This document shows, piece by piece, positions 34,097-47,000 of a stretch of 64,000 nucleotides of DNA. Origin of the DNA: Escarpia spicata (lineage: Eukaryota > Annelida > Polychaeta > Sabellida > Siboglinidae); assembly GCA_963995525.1 (NCBI GenBank), contig OZ023206.1, positions 73,748,506 through 73,812,505 of the forward strand, given 5' to 3'. A program made the translations under genes and the position numbers. The notes under the pieces were generated by a model. The model had not been told where the DNA came from. It did not search any database and saw only the letters and a list, made by a program, of their open reading frames with translations. Numbering within the stretch: position 1 is the stretch's first letter; each line of letters opens with the position of its first letter.

Positions 34097-34512
34097 CAAT
34101 GGTATGATGTGTGACGTGGAAGGAGTTGACATGGTGTGATGTGTGACGTGGAAGGAGTTGACATGGTGTGATGCGTGACGTGGAAGGAGTTGACATGGTG
34201 TGATGCGTGACGTGGAAGGAGTTGACATGGTGTGATGTCTGACGTGGAAGGAGTTGACATAGTGTGATGTGTGACGTGGAAGGAGTTGACATGGTGTGAT
34301 GTCTGACGTGGAAGGAGTTGACATGGTGTGATATCTGACGTGGAAGGAGTTGACATGGTGTGATGCGTGACGTGGAAGGAGTTGACATAGTGTGATGTGT
34401 GACGTGGAAGGAGTTGACATGGTGTGATGCGTGACGTGGAAGGAGTTGACATAGTGTGATGTGTGACGTGGAAGGAGTTGACATGGCGTGATGTCTAACG
34501 TGGAAGGAGTTG
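34097..34512 (+). repeat. 32-bp minisatellite, about 13 copies
   Basis: Unit GTGACGTGGAAGGAGTTGAC plus ATGGTGTGATGT, period 32 (GTGACG at 34111, 34143 and so on). It lies about 80 bp beyond the donor of the NACHT exon, inside the 18-kb intron. Open frames across it are periodic artefacts. Confidence 0.95.
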
Positions 34513-34590
34513 ACATATGCAAGTGTGCACACGTGTATGTTCGCGTGCAGAAAATTACATATGTGAATGATATGAAAGCATACAACTTAC

Positions 34591-36190
34591 TCGAGGGTGG
34601 TAACAGGACACTTGTCTTGGCTGAGAATCCACGTGAGAGCTCGCATTTCTGTCGGGAACACCTTGTCGCTGCTGATGCTACTTGGAGCAAGATCCACCAT
34701 CGTTGGATTCTGTGTCTCATGTAAGATGGTTACAACTTTCATTGAGTCATCTTTCAGTACCTCTGCCAGTTTCGCCAGAAGTTCTCGGGGATCCAGTGTG
34801 ATGGCTGATGACAACAGCTGTTCTCTGTATGGTGCAAGCCGCTCGTCTCCTGTCAGTCCCGTGAGAAACGATATGACCACCTCGTACTTGTGGACGGAGG
34901 ATGGATCCTGCAGAAGTGGCCATACTTCTTCAACAGATCCTCTCAGCAGACCAAGGGCTGCAAAGTACTCCTGCAAGGTAAGGTGGTTGAACGACCAACA
35001 TCTCCTGTGCATTGTTGTCGCAATCTTGTCCACTGTACGTGACTGTGTCATGACGCCGCACTGCATGTCATCAGGACTGTCGCAAAGACCAACTCCTTGA
35101 AGGTCTGTTTGATAGAAGATGATCCTGAGAGGATCTGTCTTGACACACTGTCTGGCCAGGTCAGCATACTTCCTGAACGGTTCCGTTATGACCTGGAGTA
35201 TGTCATCCATGTCAGCATCTGTCTTCTTCAAGCGTGGATGAAGCTTCTTTGCTGAGCTAGTGGTTGCACTGACATACAACTGTGTTACTGTCCTGATGAC
35301 TGGTGCATCTCCATCTCCATCAGTGTTCTGTGTGTGTATGGCAGCCAGAGTTTGACACACAAACTGACAGAGGAGAGGGATGTAAGCGAAAGTCACAAGA
35401 TTCAGGTTTTCTTCAAACATCTTTGTAATGAACTGCTCCAGGTCTCTGTTGGCTCCACTGAATATGCTGACATACTCTCTGATGCTGGTTCGGGGAAATC
35501 CGTATAATTCCACCGTTCTCGAAAATGCCTTCATCGGAAGTTCTAGAGTTGGCCGTGATGTGAATACTACTTTAGTGTAAGGCAGCATTTTTTTGCCAAC
35601 AATACTGGACAACAACACAAACAGGTCAACGGGTACAGACCAATCATTCACACATCTTGATTGGTAGACGAAATTGCGAAGCTCATCAAGACCGTCGACC
35701 AAAATCAACATCCGATTGGCGTGGATGGATAGGTATGTCGTTGCAGCATCTTTCTCATCAGGAGGCAATGGCAGTCCACCAAGAAGCAGCTCAGCAAGGC
35801 TCCACTTCTTGTCTTGAATCAGATCCCTCAGTGTAACGATGAAGACATGGTCGAAGACATCATTCCAGAGCTCCCCGGCAGCCCACAGACAGGCAATGTG
35901 TCGCAAAATTGTCGATTTCCCCACACCTCCTTTACCACGGATCAGTAGTTTCTTGGGGGTGACTTTGTCTTCCTTCTTGTCGAAGAGCTCTGGCAACAGC
36001 ACAACAGGGCTATTTTGCATGCGTTTCTCCATGAGAGCGACATCCCGGTGGTTCAAGGTCTCTGGGAGAACCTCTGTCTCGTATTGCTGCAGGCGTAATT
36101 CCACGTAGACCTTGCCCAGGGGTGCATCGCCGTCTTCACTCTCCAGAACCATGTCACTGTATAGTTCTTGTAACACTGTCTTCAGCTGAT
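34591..36190 (-). CDS. NLR NACHT exon (1,600 bp)
   Basis: One large uninterrupted exon of about 533 codons. The acceptor is TTTTGTTATCAG at 36191 and the donor GTAAGT starts at 34590. Counting from the first codon, landmarks are Walker A GKGGVGKST (about 86-94), Walker B LILVDGLDE (about 162-170), a sensor-like VVFTSRP (about 208-214), and downstream helical segments including FAYIPLLCQF and FNHLTLQEYFAALGLL, as in the winged-helix and NLR-associated helices after NACHT. The P-loop Lys and Walker B acidic residues are present, so ATP binding is expected. The exon ends inside the first LRR strand (CPVTTL). The upstream open frame before 36190 is intron. A possible preceding exon ending near 36288 (donor GTATGA, phase 1, 97-bp intron) is compatible in phase but unsupported by domain content. 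Confidence 0.9.
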
Positions 36191-36199
36191 CTGATAACA

Positions 36200-38700
36200 A
36201 AATAAGACAATATGGTAAATCATTAATACAAGACTGTCAGAGTTGCCTGGCTTTGCACAGGATAAAAGGCATTTTCCAGATAAAGTCATACCTATGCCAA
36301 TGGATCCCACAATCCTATGAATGGGAATGTCACCCATCCTCAAATCGTTTGCACTCAAATATAATACCCATGTACCAACAATTATTGTTGGGTTAATTCT
36401 GAATACTGAATTGTACCAAAGACATATTAATATAATAAGACGTTGCACTCGCTGTTTTTCTGTCTTGGCAACCAAGTGTCGCCCTCTTGTAGTCGGATGG
36501 CAGACGGGACAACATGACCGCTTCGTTATGACGGAGGTCGGCAGAAAATAAATAAATAAAAGGAAGTTTGGTCGGTCTGTGCGGCGGCAAGTTGTTCGAG
36601 ATTTTACAACACTTCTATCTTTCTTTTGTTTTCCGACAAACCAGCATAACAGGTATACTGTTTGTAAAACTTTTATATGCTGTCAGAACTAAATTTTTGG
36701 CAACTTATATAAAATGTCATATTAATGTCATGAATACTAAATTTGAGTTTAATTGTATACACTGGTTACAATTATGTTATCGACTGATTGCATACATATT
36801 GTTCTGAAAGTTGTTTTTAATTCAATACTGACGATTTTTTAACGACGAAAGCGGAAAGACCTAGCTATCATCGACCTGTGTACAAGTGTTATTAATAAAT
36901 TATTAAATTACGGCATCTATTGGCGAACATTCATTGCAACACAATGCTTATACCATAAATATGCACTGGCATTAGATGGTCTCTCTAGGAAAAGAGTGTA
37001 TGTGTTACAAAAACACAATGAAGTGAAATGTAGAGCTGGAACTGGGAATCTTGGGGGCTAAGCAATATTTTTGGTGTGGAGCTGGAGATCGAATTAGCCC
37101 GCAATATCTTGGAAAGGGGGGTGCAGTTGGACATTTTGGTCAAGGAGAGGTTCAGTAGGAAGATTTTAGTCAGTCACAAAAGAATCTCAAGGGGAGTGCA
37201 GTTAGATGTTTTGGTGAACTTCAACAACTGTGACTGTGAAAAAATGTCTACAGCACCCGCCTCCCCATCTTTCGATGTCAAGGTCCGACAGTGGAGCTGT
37301 GCTGATGCTCCGGCACTGCCCACCCATTATTTATGTCGTTCCGGCGCCAATGCCAAAACATTTTATTACATCAGTTATTAATTAACCAATAAAATTAAAT
37401 TTGAATAAACTTTCATATTTTCGATTTATGAAAATGGTAGGAACATTTGAGTGATGAACTCCTTACCTGCTAGCTTTTTATTCTTTATATACCACTTATT
37501 ACGCTGGATTAATATAGTTTTAGACAATTAAATGGATAATTAATGTGCCTAATTTATTATTAACACATAATAAAATTATGTTCAATGACGTTTATTTGCG
37601 TGTTATTGAACATTTTAATTTTAGTCTGCATCCTAGCACACACACACTACACCCATACAACATTAAACGGACCTGCAACCCAGCTAGCAGGGGCGCCACC
37701 GCTCAGCAGTGACACAATGCTATTCAGTAGGAGAGGCTAATGACTGACAGGTACTACACATAATGCGTCTTTGATTGTACTGACCTAAACCCAAATGCCC
37801 AACAGCTGAAACCCACCCATTCCCAATATTAAATGTGTTTTAAATTAGGTCCAACCCATATTCCTGCTGCATACAAATTGATCAATTGTAACTGGTCACT
37901 GGCCTAGTATTATGACAAACTTGAACTCTATATCAACAATACTGAAAAGATACAATGTTCTGAAATGTCTAAATGCGCTGGTTGCTACTAAATGCTGCTG
38001 CAGGGTTATGCGTTAAAGATTGGCAAACGTCAATAACATAAGAAGTAATCAAACGTTCTCGATACATCCACAGGCATGTTTGTAAATGGCATTATTATCT
38101 TTACAAAGATATAAGAAAAACATTAATCGTGCCTCTGGAACTCCACATGCAGTTTTTTTTAAATACCTGAGCCCCCAAAGATCTCCACCCTCCCAGATGA
38201 ATTTGGAAAAAAATATAAATGTACGTTTGGGTCCGCTATATGACAGGCACAGTTCCAGCTCAATACATACATGCAAAACTAACAGAGTTATAGATCCACA
38301 GTTTCGTAATGGTTTTTCTTGTACTGTTGTTTTTTTTGGCCCCAAGCAAACCTATTAGTGTCGTGGAGAGGGTGGTCCCTATTTGTCTGGCATCTACTCT
38401 TTGACCTGTCCAGCTTGAGTGACCGTGTCTGGAGCTCCTGCTGGTTTAGTTCTCTTAGTCCTGGTGCTGATTTCCAAAAGGGCATTAAAACAGGAGTTGG
38501 CTGCACCCCCCACCAACATAGGTTTCTTCATATTTTCTTTTTAATTGAACTATAAACTAATAATCTCCAAACATAAAAAAGAAATTAAGGTGTCCATTCT
38601 ACAAGAAAAACTACATTGATCACGAGTGGTTCGCAAAAATTCTCAGAAATAGCTAAAATCACAAAATATGCCTAAATAAAACAATTTTACTTTAATTTCG
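36200..38700. other. Region upstream of the NACHT exon, unassigned
   Basis: Upstream exons of the NLR gene should lie here or beyond, but none is convincing. Around 37119-37215 two strings related to the 22-bp minisatellite family occur (GTGCAGTTGGACATTTTGG and GTGCAGTTAGATGTTTTGG). A minus-strand frame at 38049-38345 and a plus-strand frame at 37076-37381 show no domain. Confidence 0.4.
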
Positions 38701-38708
38701 TTATAAAT

Positions 38709-39917
38709 TCACGGCATAGACGACGACGTCACTGTCTGTGGAAGCGCCGCGGCGAAGTGCACCTGTAGTCGCAGGTTGCCCTTGTCCACGGCGTTGAAAT
38801 GATCTTCATGGCAACGGTCGGCTGCCAGATCGAACCCGAAGGTGTGGCCCGCACCGAAGTCGGCGCGTGCCACGTCATTACAATCGTTTCCGAAAGCCTG
38901 GTAGCTTCTGGCGTACGCACCTACGGCAAAGTTCGGCTGCAGCGGCTTGCTCGGTACCTGTCGACCGTCCACGTAGATGGCGACGAAGTTAATGTTGTTG
39001 TGCTTCGCGTTGAACGGGTTTTTATTGTTGGTCCCGTTGTAGACGTCGTTGTTGATTAGACACAGGACCACCTGATTCGGCAACACGCGGAGGTAGACGT
39101 TCTCGTGAATGTGAGACATTGTCCTCCGCGGGATGGAGAACACCTTGCAGTCGACTCGACGTAGCCGGTACTTGGCCGTCCCCAGCGTCAACGCCTTGAT
39201 GTGTCCGAGCTGTACAGCTGGGATCACTTTGGCCTTTCGCACCTGCAGGAAGGTCTCGATCAGTAGTGTCTTGAAGCCGGGGTCGACACCGGTCGTCATT
39301 AATGCGAAGCCGAAGGCGTACTTGCTTCGCACTAGACGTTCAGCGGATAGCGGTCCTGCATGAACACGTCCACGTGCACGCGTCCCAACATTTCCACTTC
39401 GCTGGTCATCAGTATGTGTGAGCGCCGGTGTTGTAGTTCGTTCGTTATCGGCGCCGATCGACTCCATAGAGCCCGTGGTGTCCTTACACCACAGGCCGCA
39501 CTCGAGCTGCGTCTCCTTGGCTTCGGTCCCGTAACTCAATAGCGTTTCGATGTAGACACGGTACGGGTACGTGATCGTCGACGGCGTCACCAGCGTGCCG
39601 TTCGTCGACACGTCGACTTGATTGAACAGCGAGTGCAGCCAGTTGTTGCCCGGTGCCACGGGACTGTCGGTGTCAAGGTCCGTATCGTTCGCCTTCAACG
39701 TGTACGCTTTCAGGTACAGTCGAACGCTCGACAGGTTCAGGTAGTCGTTCCCAGACACAGGTACGAGAAACTCGATGGGACCACCTGCATCGAGAGTGGT
39801 CAATGGTTGGTAGTCGACCCCTTGACCGCTCTCGATGCTCGTCTGCGTCGTCGGCACTCTGAAAAGGTCCACTTCGGTCTTTAGACACTGGCAGGACTGT
39901 CGGTGAACGGACGCCAT
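38709..39917 (-). pseudogene. Polinton major capsid protein, nearly full length, frameshifted
   Basis: Starting at the ATG at 39917 (MASVHRQSCQCLKTEVDLF), the open frame runs about 402 codons. Conserved stretches include TQTSIESGQGVDYQPL, LNLSSVRLYLKAYTLK, WLHSLFNQVDVSTNGTLV and INNDVYNG near the end, typical of the Polinton double jelly-roll capsid family. Between about 39420 and 39335 the long frame has lost family resemblance while another frame keeps it until a TAG at 39334-39332, so two compensating indels flank a misread patch. The last about 20 residues are also replaced after a shift near 38730. GC content contrasts with the AT-rich flanks. A Lys/Arg-rich frame starting at 40020 overlaps the 5' end and may be the tail of an upstream element gene. 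Confidence 0.82.
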
Positions 39918-40069
39918 TCTTGTAGTCAGAGAATATGTCAATGGTCTCCGGTCGCAGCGTCCGTTCTTTACGACGACGTTTCGGCGTACTGACCGTCGTC
40001 GCCTTGACCAGTCGATGCATTGTGGTAGCGACGTGATGTAGTTAGGTTTCTGTTTGTGTCAAAATGTGT

Positions 40070-40365
40070 AAACAAAAAATGGGCCAAGTGGCCCTGAAGT
40101 CCTTTGGACTAATACGTCTATATGTGACCCCGGCTGACCAAATGAGTGATAAGTCGGAAAAATTGTAACATTGTTTTCTTACATCCTTATAAAGGTTTGG
40201 TAGTGTGCTTTACACGGTTTCAAAAATGTTGACTGCTACAAAACTTGGCGAAGTTATGGAGCATTGAACATGGTAGGGGTCAAAAAGTGAAAATGAAGAA
40301 AACGGCTGTTGAAGTTTTACATTATATATGCAAATGGATTGCATGGAAATATTACATGCACAACA
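40070..40365 (+). repeat. Dispersed repeat, left block, second copy
   Basis: Matches 14655-14950 (see there). It begins about 50 bp beyond the Polinton fragment. Confidence 0.8.
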
Positions 40366-40939
40366 TTCAAATGTGGCACACAGTATGTAATATGTATGTT
40401 ATGTTGCAATGATACACTGGAAGTACAAATGTGCTGCTCCAAAGACTTATCAAGTTATGCCAGATTATGTCTTTATGTGTAAAACTAAGAGGACAGATTA
40501 TCTGAGAGCAAAAGGTAGACTCACTGTTTGACACAGTTTAAAACCTACAGGCAACTGTCCAGTTTAACAGGGGTCTAGTGGCTTAATGCTGTCTGTTGAC
40601 ACAAGCTACTGCCAGTGACCAATTACAGATTAGTCACACTTTCCATCAAACAATAGCAGGCAGAGAATCTTAGCTCCATAGCTGAGTGTAATACACAACC
40701 AGAGCCACCACTGATTCATGGTCAAGTAGATTAGCTCAATGCACCAACTAAGACAATACACAACACTGTGAGTGACAGTGTCCAGAGTGAGGCCTAAGCA
40801 GTGTCATCATTGCTGAATAGATCAATTAAACCTGCCAAGTGGGTGACATTCTGCACAAGTGTTCATTAATCCTTAGTGATTGTTCAGAACACCAGACTGA
40901 CCACATACCTAAACAAAGCGAATGTAATAGGTGAAGAAC
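40366..40939. other. Unassigned; part resembles 41795-41990
   Basis: GGCAACTGTCCAGTTTAACA at about 40550 and GGCAACTGTTCAGTCTAACA at about 41805 head two diverged copies about 1,255 bp apart. No gene seen. Confidence 0.45.
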
Positions 40940-41365
40940 AGGCAGTGTTCAGATAGGGGTATTGGTTGAATTGTATTTGTCTCGACGCAAAAGGCTTTTT
41001 TGTGCCTTCATCGATTATAAGAAAGCATTTGATTTAGTAGACCGGTCCTCCCTGTGGTCTAAGATAATTTCATTCGGTATTAATGGTACTGTGTTGAAAG
41101 TTGTATACAACATGCACAAAAATGCTAAATCATGTATAAATCAGGGCCAGGCTGTGTCAGCCTTCTTCTCATGTGATGTAGAGGTACGGCAAGGAGAAAA
41201 CTTGTGTCCTTTGTTATTTGCTATTTACCTGAATAATTTTGAACACTGTTAGTCACAATTATAACGGACTTGACATGGCAGCTGGTGAAATTTACAACAA
41301 CCTTAGTGATGATGATGTAGACAATGTATGTTCTACTATATGCTGATGACACTAGAATGATTCAA
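40940..41365 (+). mobile_element. Non-LTR reverse transcriptase fragment
   Basis: The open frame 40962-41252 reads LFCAFIDYKKAFDLVDRSSL, then NGTVLKVVYNMHKNAKSC and VEVRQGENLCPLLFAIYLN, that is RT motifs A and B of a LINE distinct from the CR1/L2 copies here. The frame breaks near 41250, and the motif C string VLLYADDTR is readable in another frame at about 41328-41356, so the catalytic Asp pair survives in a broken gene. It is immediately followed by the dispersed repeat block. Clade uncertain. Confidence 0.75.
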
Positions 41366-41383
41366 TCAAATACAGATTTCTTG

Positions 41384-41792
41384 CTTGTGTTTAGCGGAAC
41401 TATGTCAACTCTTCTAATGGTTGACATTTGGTTGTTTCAGGTGTCAACTATATTGTGAATCTGTAATTATTAATCTATATTGATACAATTGATTTACACA
41501 GCACCATGTCTACACAAGGCATGGCAAGTGTAAACAGAACAGTAGAATGTATTTTATATATATAAAGTGTAGGACATTTCACTCTATAGTTGTCCAGAAT
41601 ATAAATTTTCTATGTTTGTCACCTACAGATGACAGCATATTAATTTTCTATGTTTGTCACCTACAGGTTTCTACAGACAATACATTTTTAACCAATAGAC
41701 ACCACAGTCACACCATTTTGTAATATTTAAATGAACATCAAAATAAACACAACTTGCAATTATAGAAAATCAATAGTTTTGAATATACAGTT
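41384..41792 (+). repeat. Dispersed repeat, right block, second copy
   Basis: Matches 15690-16091. An extra short duplication of ATTTTCTATGTTTGTCACCT occurs at about 41607 and 41643. Confidence 0.8.
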
Positions 41793-41992
41793 TAACAGTT
41801 TTAGGCAACTGTTCAGTCTAACAGGGGTCAAGTGTGTCTACTCTGCCTGGGCCCTGTGACCAATGAAAGATTAGTCAAGGTTTCAATGGAACAAGAGCAC
41901 TATGCTGCAGAGTTTAGTCCTGCTGCTGGCATTATGGCACAATAAACAAAATCTACTGTTGGGGGTTGTCTCAAGAGCCCTTCTCCATCACT

Positions 41993-42395
41993 AGATAATG
42001 TAAAACTTGTGCACTTTGTGGGCCCCTTAGGTGCCCTTAGAATGATTCAATCAACTACAGACTTCTTGTATATAGTGGCAGCACCCTAAGATACATCTGT
42101 GCAAAATTAGAACAAAAGTTGCTGAACAGTTTTTGTAAAAATAGGCAAAATGTTACATTTTTGCCAGTTTTAGGGTCCTTGGAGGCCCTAGGGAGCCCTT
42201 AAAATGATTCAATCAAATACAGATTTCTCGTGCATAGTGGCAGTGCCCTAAGATATGCCTATGCAAAATTAGAGAAAAAGTTGCTGAACGGTTTCTGAGA
42301 TACGGCAGCTAACGGCGGATGGCGTACGTCGGACGGAGGACGGCAGACACAGAGTGATGGCAATAGTCCATTGGACCTTCGGCTAAAGGACTAAA
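41993..42395 (+). mobile_element. Short non-autonomous element tail with internal duplication and terminal hairpin
   Basis: AATGATTCAATCAA followed by TACAGA and TATAGTGGCAG-type sequence occurs at about 42040 and 42207; AATGATTCAATCAA also occurs at 41356, and a related string at 15690. The end carries GGCGGATGGCGTACGTCGGA, GACGGAGGACGGCAGAC, then AGTCCATTGGACC and GGCTAAAGGACT as an imperfect hairpin, then a short A-run abutting LINE sequence at 42396. This looks like the 3' terminus of a SINE- or MITE-like element; class not settled. Confidence 0.5.
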
Positions 42396-44030
42396 AATGA
42401 TGTGGAAGTCATATAGATGTACTGGAAATGATGAAGACTACAACATAAAGAAGCACTTAACCAAACTACAGCTGAAATTATAAATCCAAAGAGAAGCTAT
42501 CAACAAAAATTTGTCTGTAATATAAAATATGACAGCAAGAGTTGTTATGCATATGTTTGGAGCAAACAGAAGGTTCAGGATGAGGTCGGTTCTCTAGAAG
42601 ATAGTGGTGGAAATATAATATCAGAGGGATTGTTTATGGCAGAAGACCTGAATGAGTATTTTAGTTCGGTGTTTACCAGGGAAGATATTAGCTCACTGCC
42701 AGTACCAGAGGCTAAGTTCAAGGGGGCAAAATCAGACTATTTAGGACAGTTAATTGTAACCACGGAAATGATAGCTAACAGAATAAGGGCTATGAAGGAT
42801 AATAAATCAGCTGGAGTGGATGGGATTCCACTCACACTACTATTGAAAATTGTAGAACAAATTAGCCTACTGCTTGCAACAGTTTTCAACTTGAGAAGAG
42901 GGAGTGGTTCCTTTAGAATGGAAAGAAGCAAACATTATACTGTTATTTCAAAAAGGTTCGAGAAACAAGTCAAAGAACCACAGACCAGTGAGTTTAACAT
43001 GAGTGATTTGCAGATTCTTAGAAAGACTAATTAAGGATCACATGGTGGATTTTCTTGTTAAACATAACTTGTTAAAACCATCTCAACATGGGTTTCTAAA
43101 AGTGAGGTTATGCTTAACAAATTTTGTTTCTTTGAAGATATCACTAAGTGGGTAGACGAGGGGTCACCAGTAGATATCATCTACTTAGATTTTCAAAAAG
43201 CTTTAGAAAAAATGCCACATCAAAGATTACTGCTTAAACTAAAGATCCATGGCGTCGCAAATGGTATAATTAACTGGATAGAAAATGGCTCCTTCATGTA
43301 CGCTTCTTCGGGTTCCAATTCTCGGATCAAGGCCTCTCAGTCGAGTCTCTGCTGATCCAGCCAAGATAATCTACTGGGAATGACCAACCACTGCGCAAGC
43401 TTCGTTCCGCACTCACCGAACCTCTACAGAGACTGACACGGCAGACAACGATGAATCAGTGAATCACATATATATTACTAATGATATATATATATGTAAA
43501 TATATATATATGTAAATGCCTTCACACAGGACATGGGAACGAAGACGTAGAATATACAATGGGGGTACTGTACTAAGTACTATTGTAAAAGAAAAGGACT
43601 TAGGGTTAACAATTAGTGCTGATAAAACAAAACATATAGCATATAAGGAAAAAGAACTAATAATACCGCTGTACAAAGCAATAGTAAGGCATAATTTAGA
43701 ATATTGTATACAAGCGTGGAGGCCATACCGCAAGAAGGACATAGGTATGCTAGAAAGAGTACAGAGGAGAGCGACTAAAATGATACAAAAACTGAGGGAT
43801 GTTTGTTATGAAAAACGCCTAAAAGAATGTGGTTTAACAAAACTAGAGACCAGGAGATTGAGAGGAGATCAGATAAAAGTGTTTCTAATATTGAATGGTT
43901 ATGAAAATATTGACAGAAATATTTTTCTCTCAGTTAAGAAAGATAAAAAGACTAGAGGACATGAAGTTACATTAGTAAAGGCGCAGTGTAGATTATATAT
44001 AAGAAAGTACTAATTTTCACAAAGGACTGT
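42396..44030 (+). mobile_element. CR1-like LINE ORF2 fragment, plus strand, RT core replaced
   Basis: Same family as the minus-strand LINE at 22600-26215 ([58 protein letters not shown]). Frames: linker (42396-42630), RT palm start (42630-43034), RT motif A with IIYLDFQKALEK (43110-43290), C-terminal region (43516-44013). It is truncated at about 44030, before the tail seen in the other copy. Between about 43291 and 43509 the LINE sequence is replaced by unrelated DNA ending in a TA-rich tract, removing the catalytic core. Confidence 0.82.
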
Positions 44031-44099
44031 ACCTAATCTTATACCTAACTAGAGTGGGCCATATAGATAGGTATACATTAGTACTGACGTACCTAACTA

Positions 44100-47000
44100 G
44101 AGTGAGCCACAGATGTATACATTAGTATTGTATTGTATGTATTCAGATTCCAACAGGTCCAGTGGACCCAGTAACAGGACTGATAACTGAAACAATACAT
44201 ATAAATAATAAAACAATAATAGAATAATAAAAACAATAAGAACAATAAGGACATAAAAACCACACAATATCAACATCAAATGTACCAGGCAAACATCCGT
44301 TATACATAGAAATGTTTTTTGAATTTAGGATCTAAAGGGTTCTGAAAAATATATCACAAGTTGGATCACTTAAATACAATGTGTTGAACGTAGTCATACA
44401 TCTATTCAAAAAATAATTTTCTAATGCTCATTCTGTTATTAGAAACTCTAAACGGGGTGTAGTTTCGTAGAGATCGTGAAGGACAGTGAAATTGGATAGC
44501 CCCTACCAGATACGACGAGTCTAGTTGGGAGTGCACACACTTGTGTAAAAACATAAGATCTGCAACTTGCCTACGATGTTGAAGGGAAGGTAGTCTAAAA
44601 TGTTGGCAAAGCTCAGGATAACTGTCAGAGGAGTACTGTATTTTGGATATGTAACATAGATATTTCACAATTTTTTTAACTCATTCGATTTTGTAAATAA
44701 ACGTACGTTGCCAGGGATTCCAGATAACACTGCGATACTCCAACTGGTTTCTGCCTAGAGATATATACAAGGATCGCGAAGCCTGTACATTGGTAAAAGT
44801 CAAACTGTTGGTCAATGTGATACCGAAATCTTTGACAGTGGTGAACTTGGGCAGAGACTGGCTTAAAATTGTGTAGTCATAGAATATATACGTTTTTTTT
44901 TAGTGAATGTTAGTTAAACATTATGCAGCATTTCTCAACGTTAGGTTTAAGGTGCCATCTCTCACACCAGACATACAATGTCCAGATCCTTCTGCACCAA
45001 CTGACAATCGGTCACCAACGTACTTTCTTTAAACAAAATTTTATGATCAGCATACAATGACATTTCACATGAATCAACATGATTAGTGAGATCGTTAACA
45101 TACAAGATAAACATAAGTGGTCCAATTTGTGAACCGTGTGGTACACCAGACAACACTGGCTTCCAGTCAGATGTTTTGCCTTCGAGGACCACGTGTTGTT
45201 TTCGGTTGACAACGACTCTATGCATTGCCCGGAATAGCCACATGATCTAAGCTTGTGAATTAACAATTAGTGGCATACTGAATCAAAGGCTTTACTGAAA
45301 TCCAAATAAACAGAATCAACCTGTCAACCACTCTATGCATTGCCCTGAATAGCCACATGATCTAAGCTTGTGAATTAACAATGGGTGGCATACTGAATCA
45401 AAGGCTTTACTGAAATCCAAATAAACAGAATCAACCTGTCAACCACTCTAGGCATTGCCCGGAATAGCCACATGATCTAAGCTTGTGAATTAACAATGGG
45501 TGGCATACTGAATCAAAGGCTTTACTGAAATCCAAATAAACAGAATCAACCTGTCAACCACTCTATGCATTGCCCTGAATAGCCACATGATCTAAGCTTG
45601 TGAATTAACAATGGGTGGCATACTGAATCAAAGGCTTTACTGAAATCCAAATAAACAGAATCAACCTGTCAACCACTCTAGGCATTGCCCGGAATAGCCA
45701 CATGATCTAAGCTTGTGAATTAACAATGGGTGGCATACTGAATCAAAGGCTTTACTGAAATCCAAATAAACAGAATCAACCTGTCAACCACTCTATGCAT
45801 TGCCCGGAATAGCCACATGATCTAAGCTTGTGAATTAACAATGGGTGGCATACTGAATCAAAGGCTTTACTGAAATCCAAATAAACAGAATCAACCTGTC
45901 AACCACTCTATGCATTGCTCGGAATAGCCACATGATCTAAGCTTGTGAATTAACAATGGGTGGCATACTGAATCAAAGGCTTTACTGAAATCCAAATAAA
46001 CAGAATCAACCTGTCGACCACTCTATGCATTGCCCGGAATAGCCACATGATCTAAGCTTGTGAATTACCAATGGGTGGCATACTGAATCAAAGGCTTTAC
46101 TGAAATCCAAATAAACAGAATCAACCTGTCAACCACTCTATGCATTGCCCGGAATAGCCACATGATCTAAGCTTGTGAATTAACAATGGGTGGCATACTG
46201 AATCAAAGGCTTTACTGAAATCCAAATAAACAGAATCAACCTGTCAACCACTCTATGCATTGGCCGGAATAGCCACATGATCTAAGCTTGTGAATTAACA
46301 ATGGGTGGCATACTGAATCAAAGGCTTTACTGAAATCCAAATAAACAGAATCAACCTGTCAACCACTGTATGCATTGCCCTGAATAGCCACATGATCTAA
46401 GCTTGTGAATTAACAATGGGTGGCATACTGAATCAAAGGCTTTACTGAAATCCAAATAAACAGAATCAACCTGTCAACCACTCTATGCATTGCCCGGAAT
46501 AGCCACATGATCTAAGCTTGTGAATTAACAATGGGTGGCATACTGAATCAAAGGCTTTACTGAAATCCAAATAAACAGAATCAACCTGTCAACCACTCTA
46601 TGCATTGCCCGGAATAGCCACATGATCTAAGCTTGTGAATTAACAATGGGTGGCATACTGAATCAAAGGCTTTACTGAAATCCAAATAAACAGAATCAAC
46701 CTGTCAACCACTCTATGCATTGCCCGGAATAGCCACATGATCTAAGCTTGTGAATTAACAATGGGTGGCATACTGAATCAAAGGCTTTACTGAAATCCAA
46801 ATAAACAGAATCAACCTGTCAACCACTCTATGCATTGCCCTGAATAGCCACATGATCTAAGCTTGTGAATTAACAATGGGTGGCATACTGAATCAAAGGC
46901 TTTACTGAAATCCAAATAAACAGAATCAACCTGTCAACCACTCTATGCATTGCCCGGAATAGCCACATGATCTAAGCTTGTGAATTAACAATGGGTGGCA

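Noticed and set aside
36182..36475. Upstream NLR exon ending near 36288
   Set aside because: Phase and a GTATGA donor are compatible, but the 97-bp intron is short and the encoded residues match no domain I recognise, so it was not listed as an exon.
38049..38506. Overlapping short frames on both strands upstream of the capsid pseudogene
   Set aside because: No motif; they do not match the Polinton protease or other element genes.
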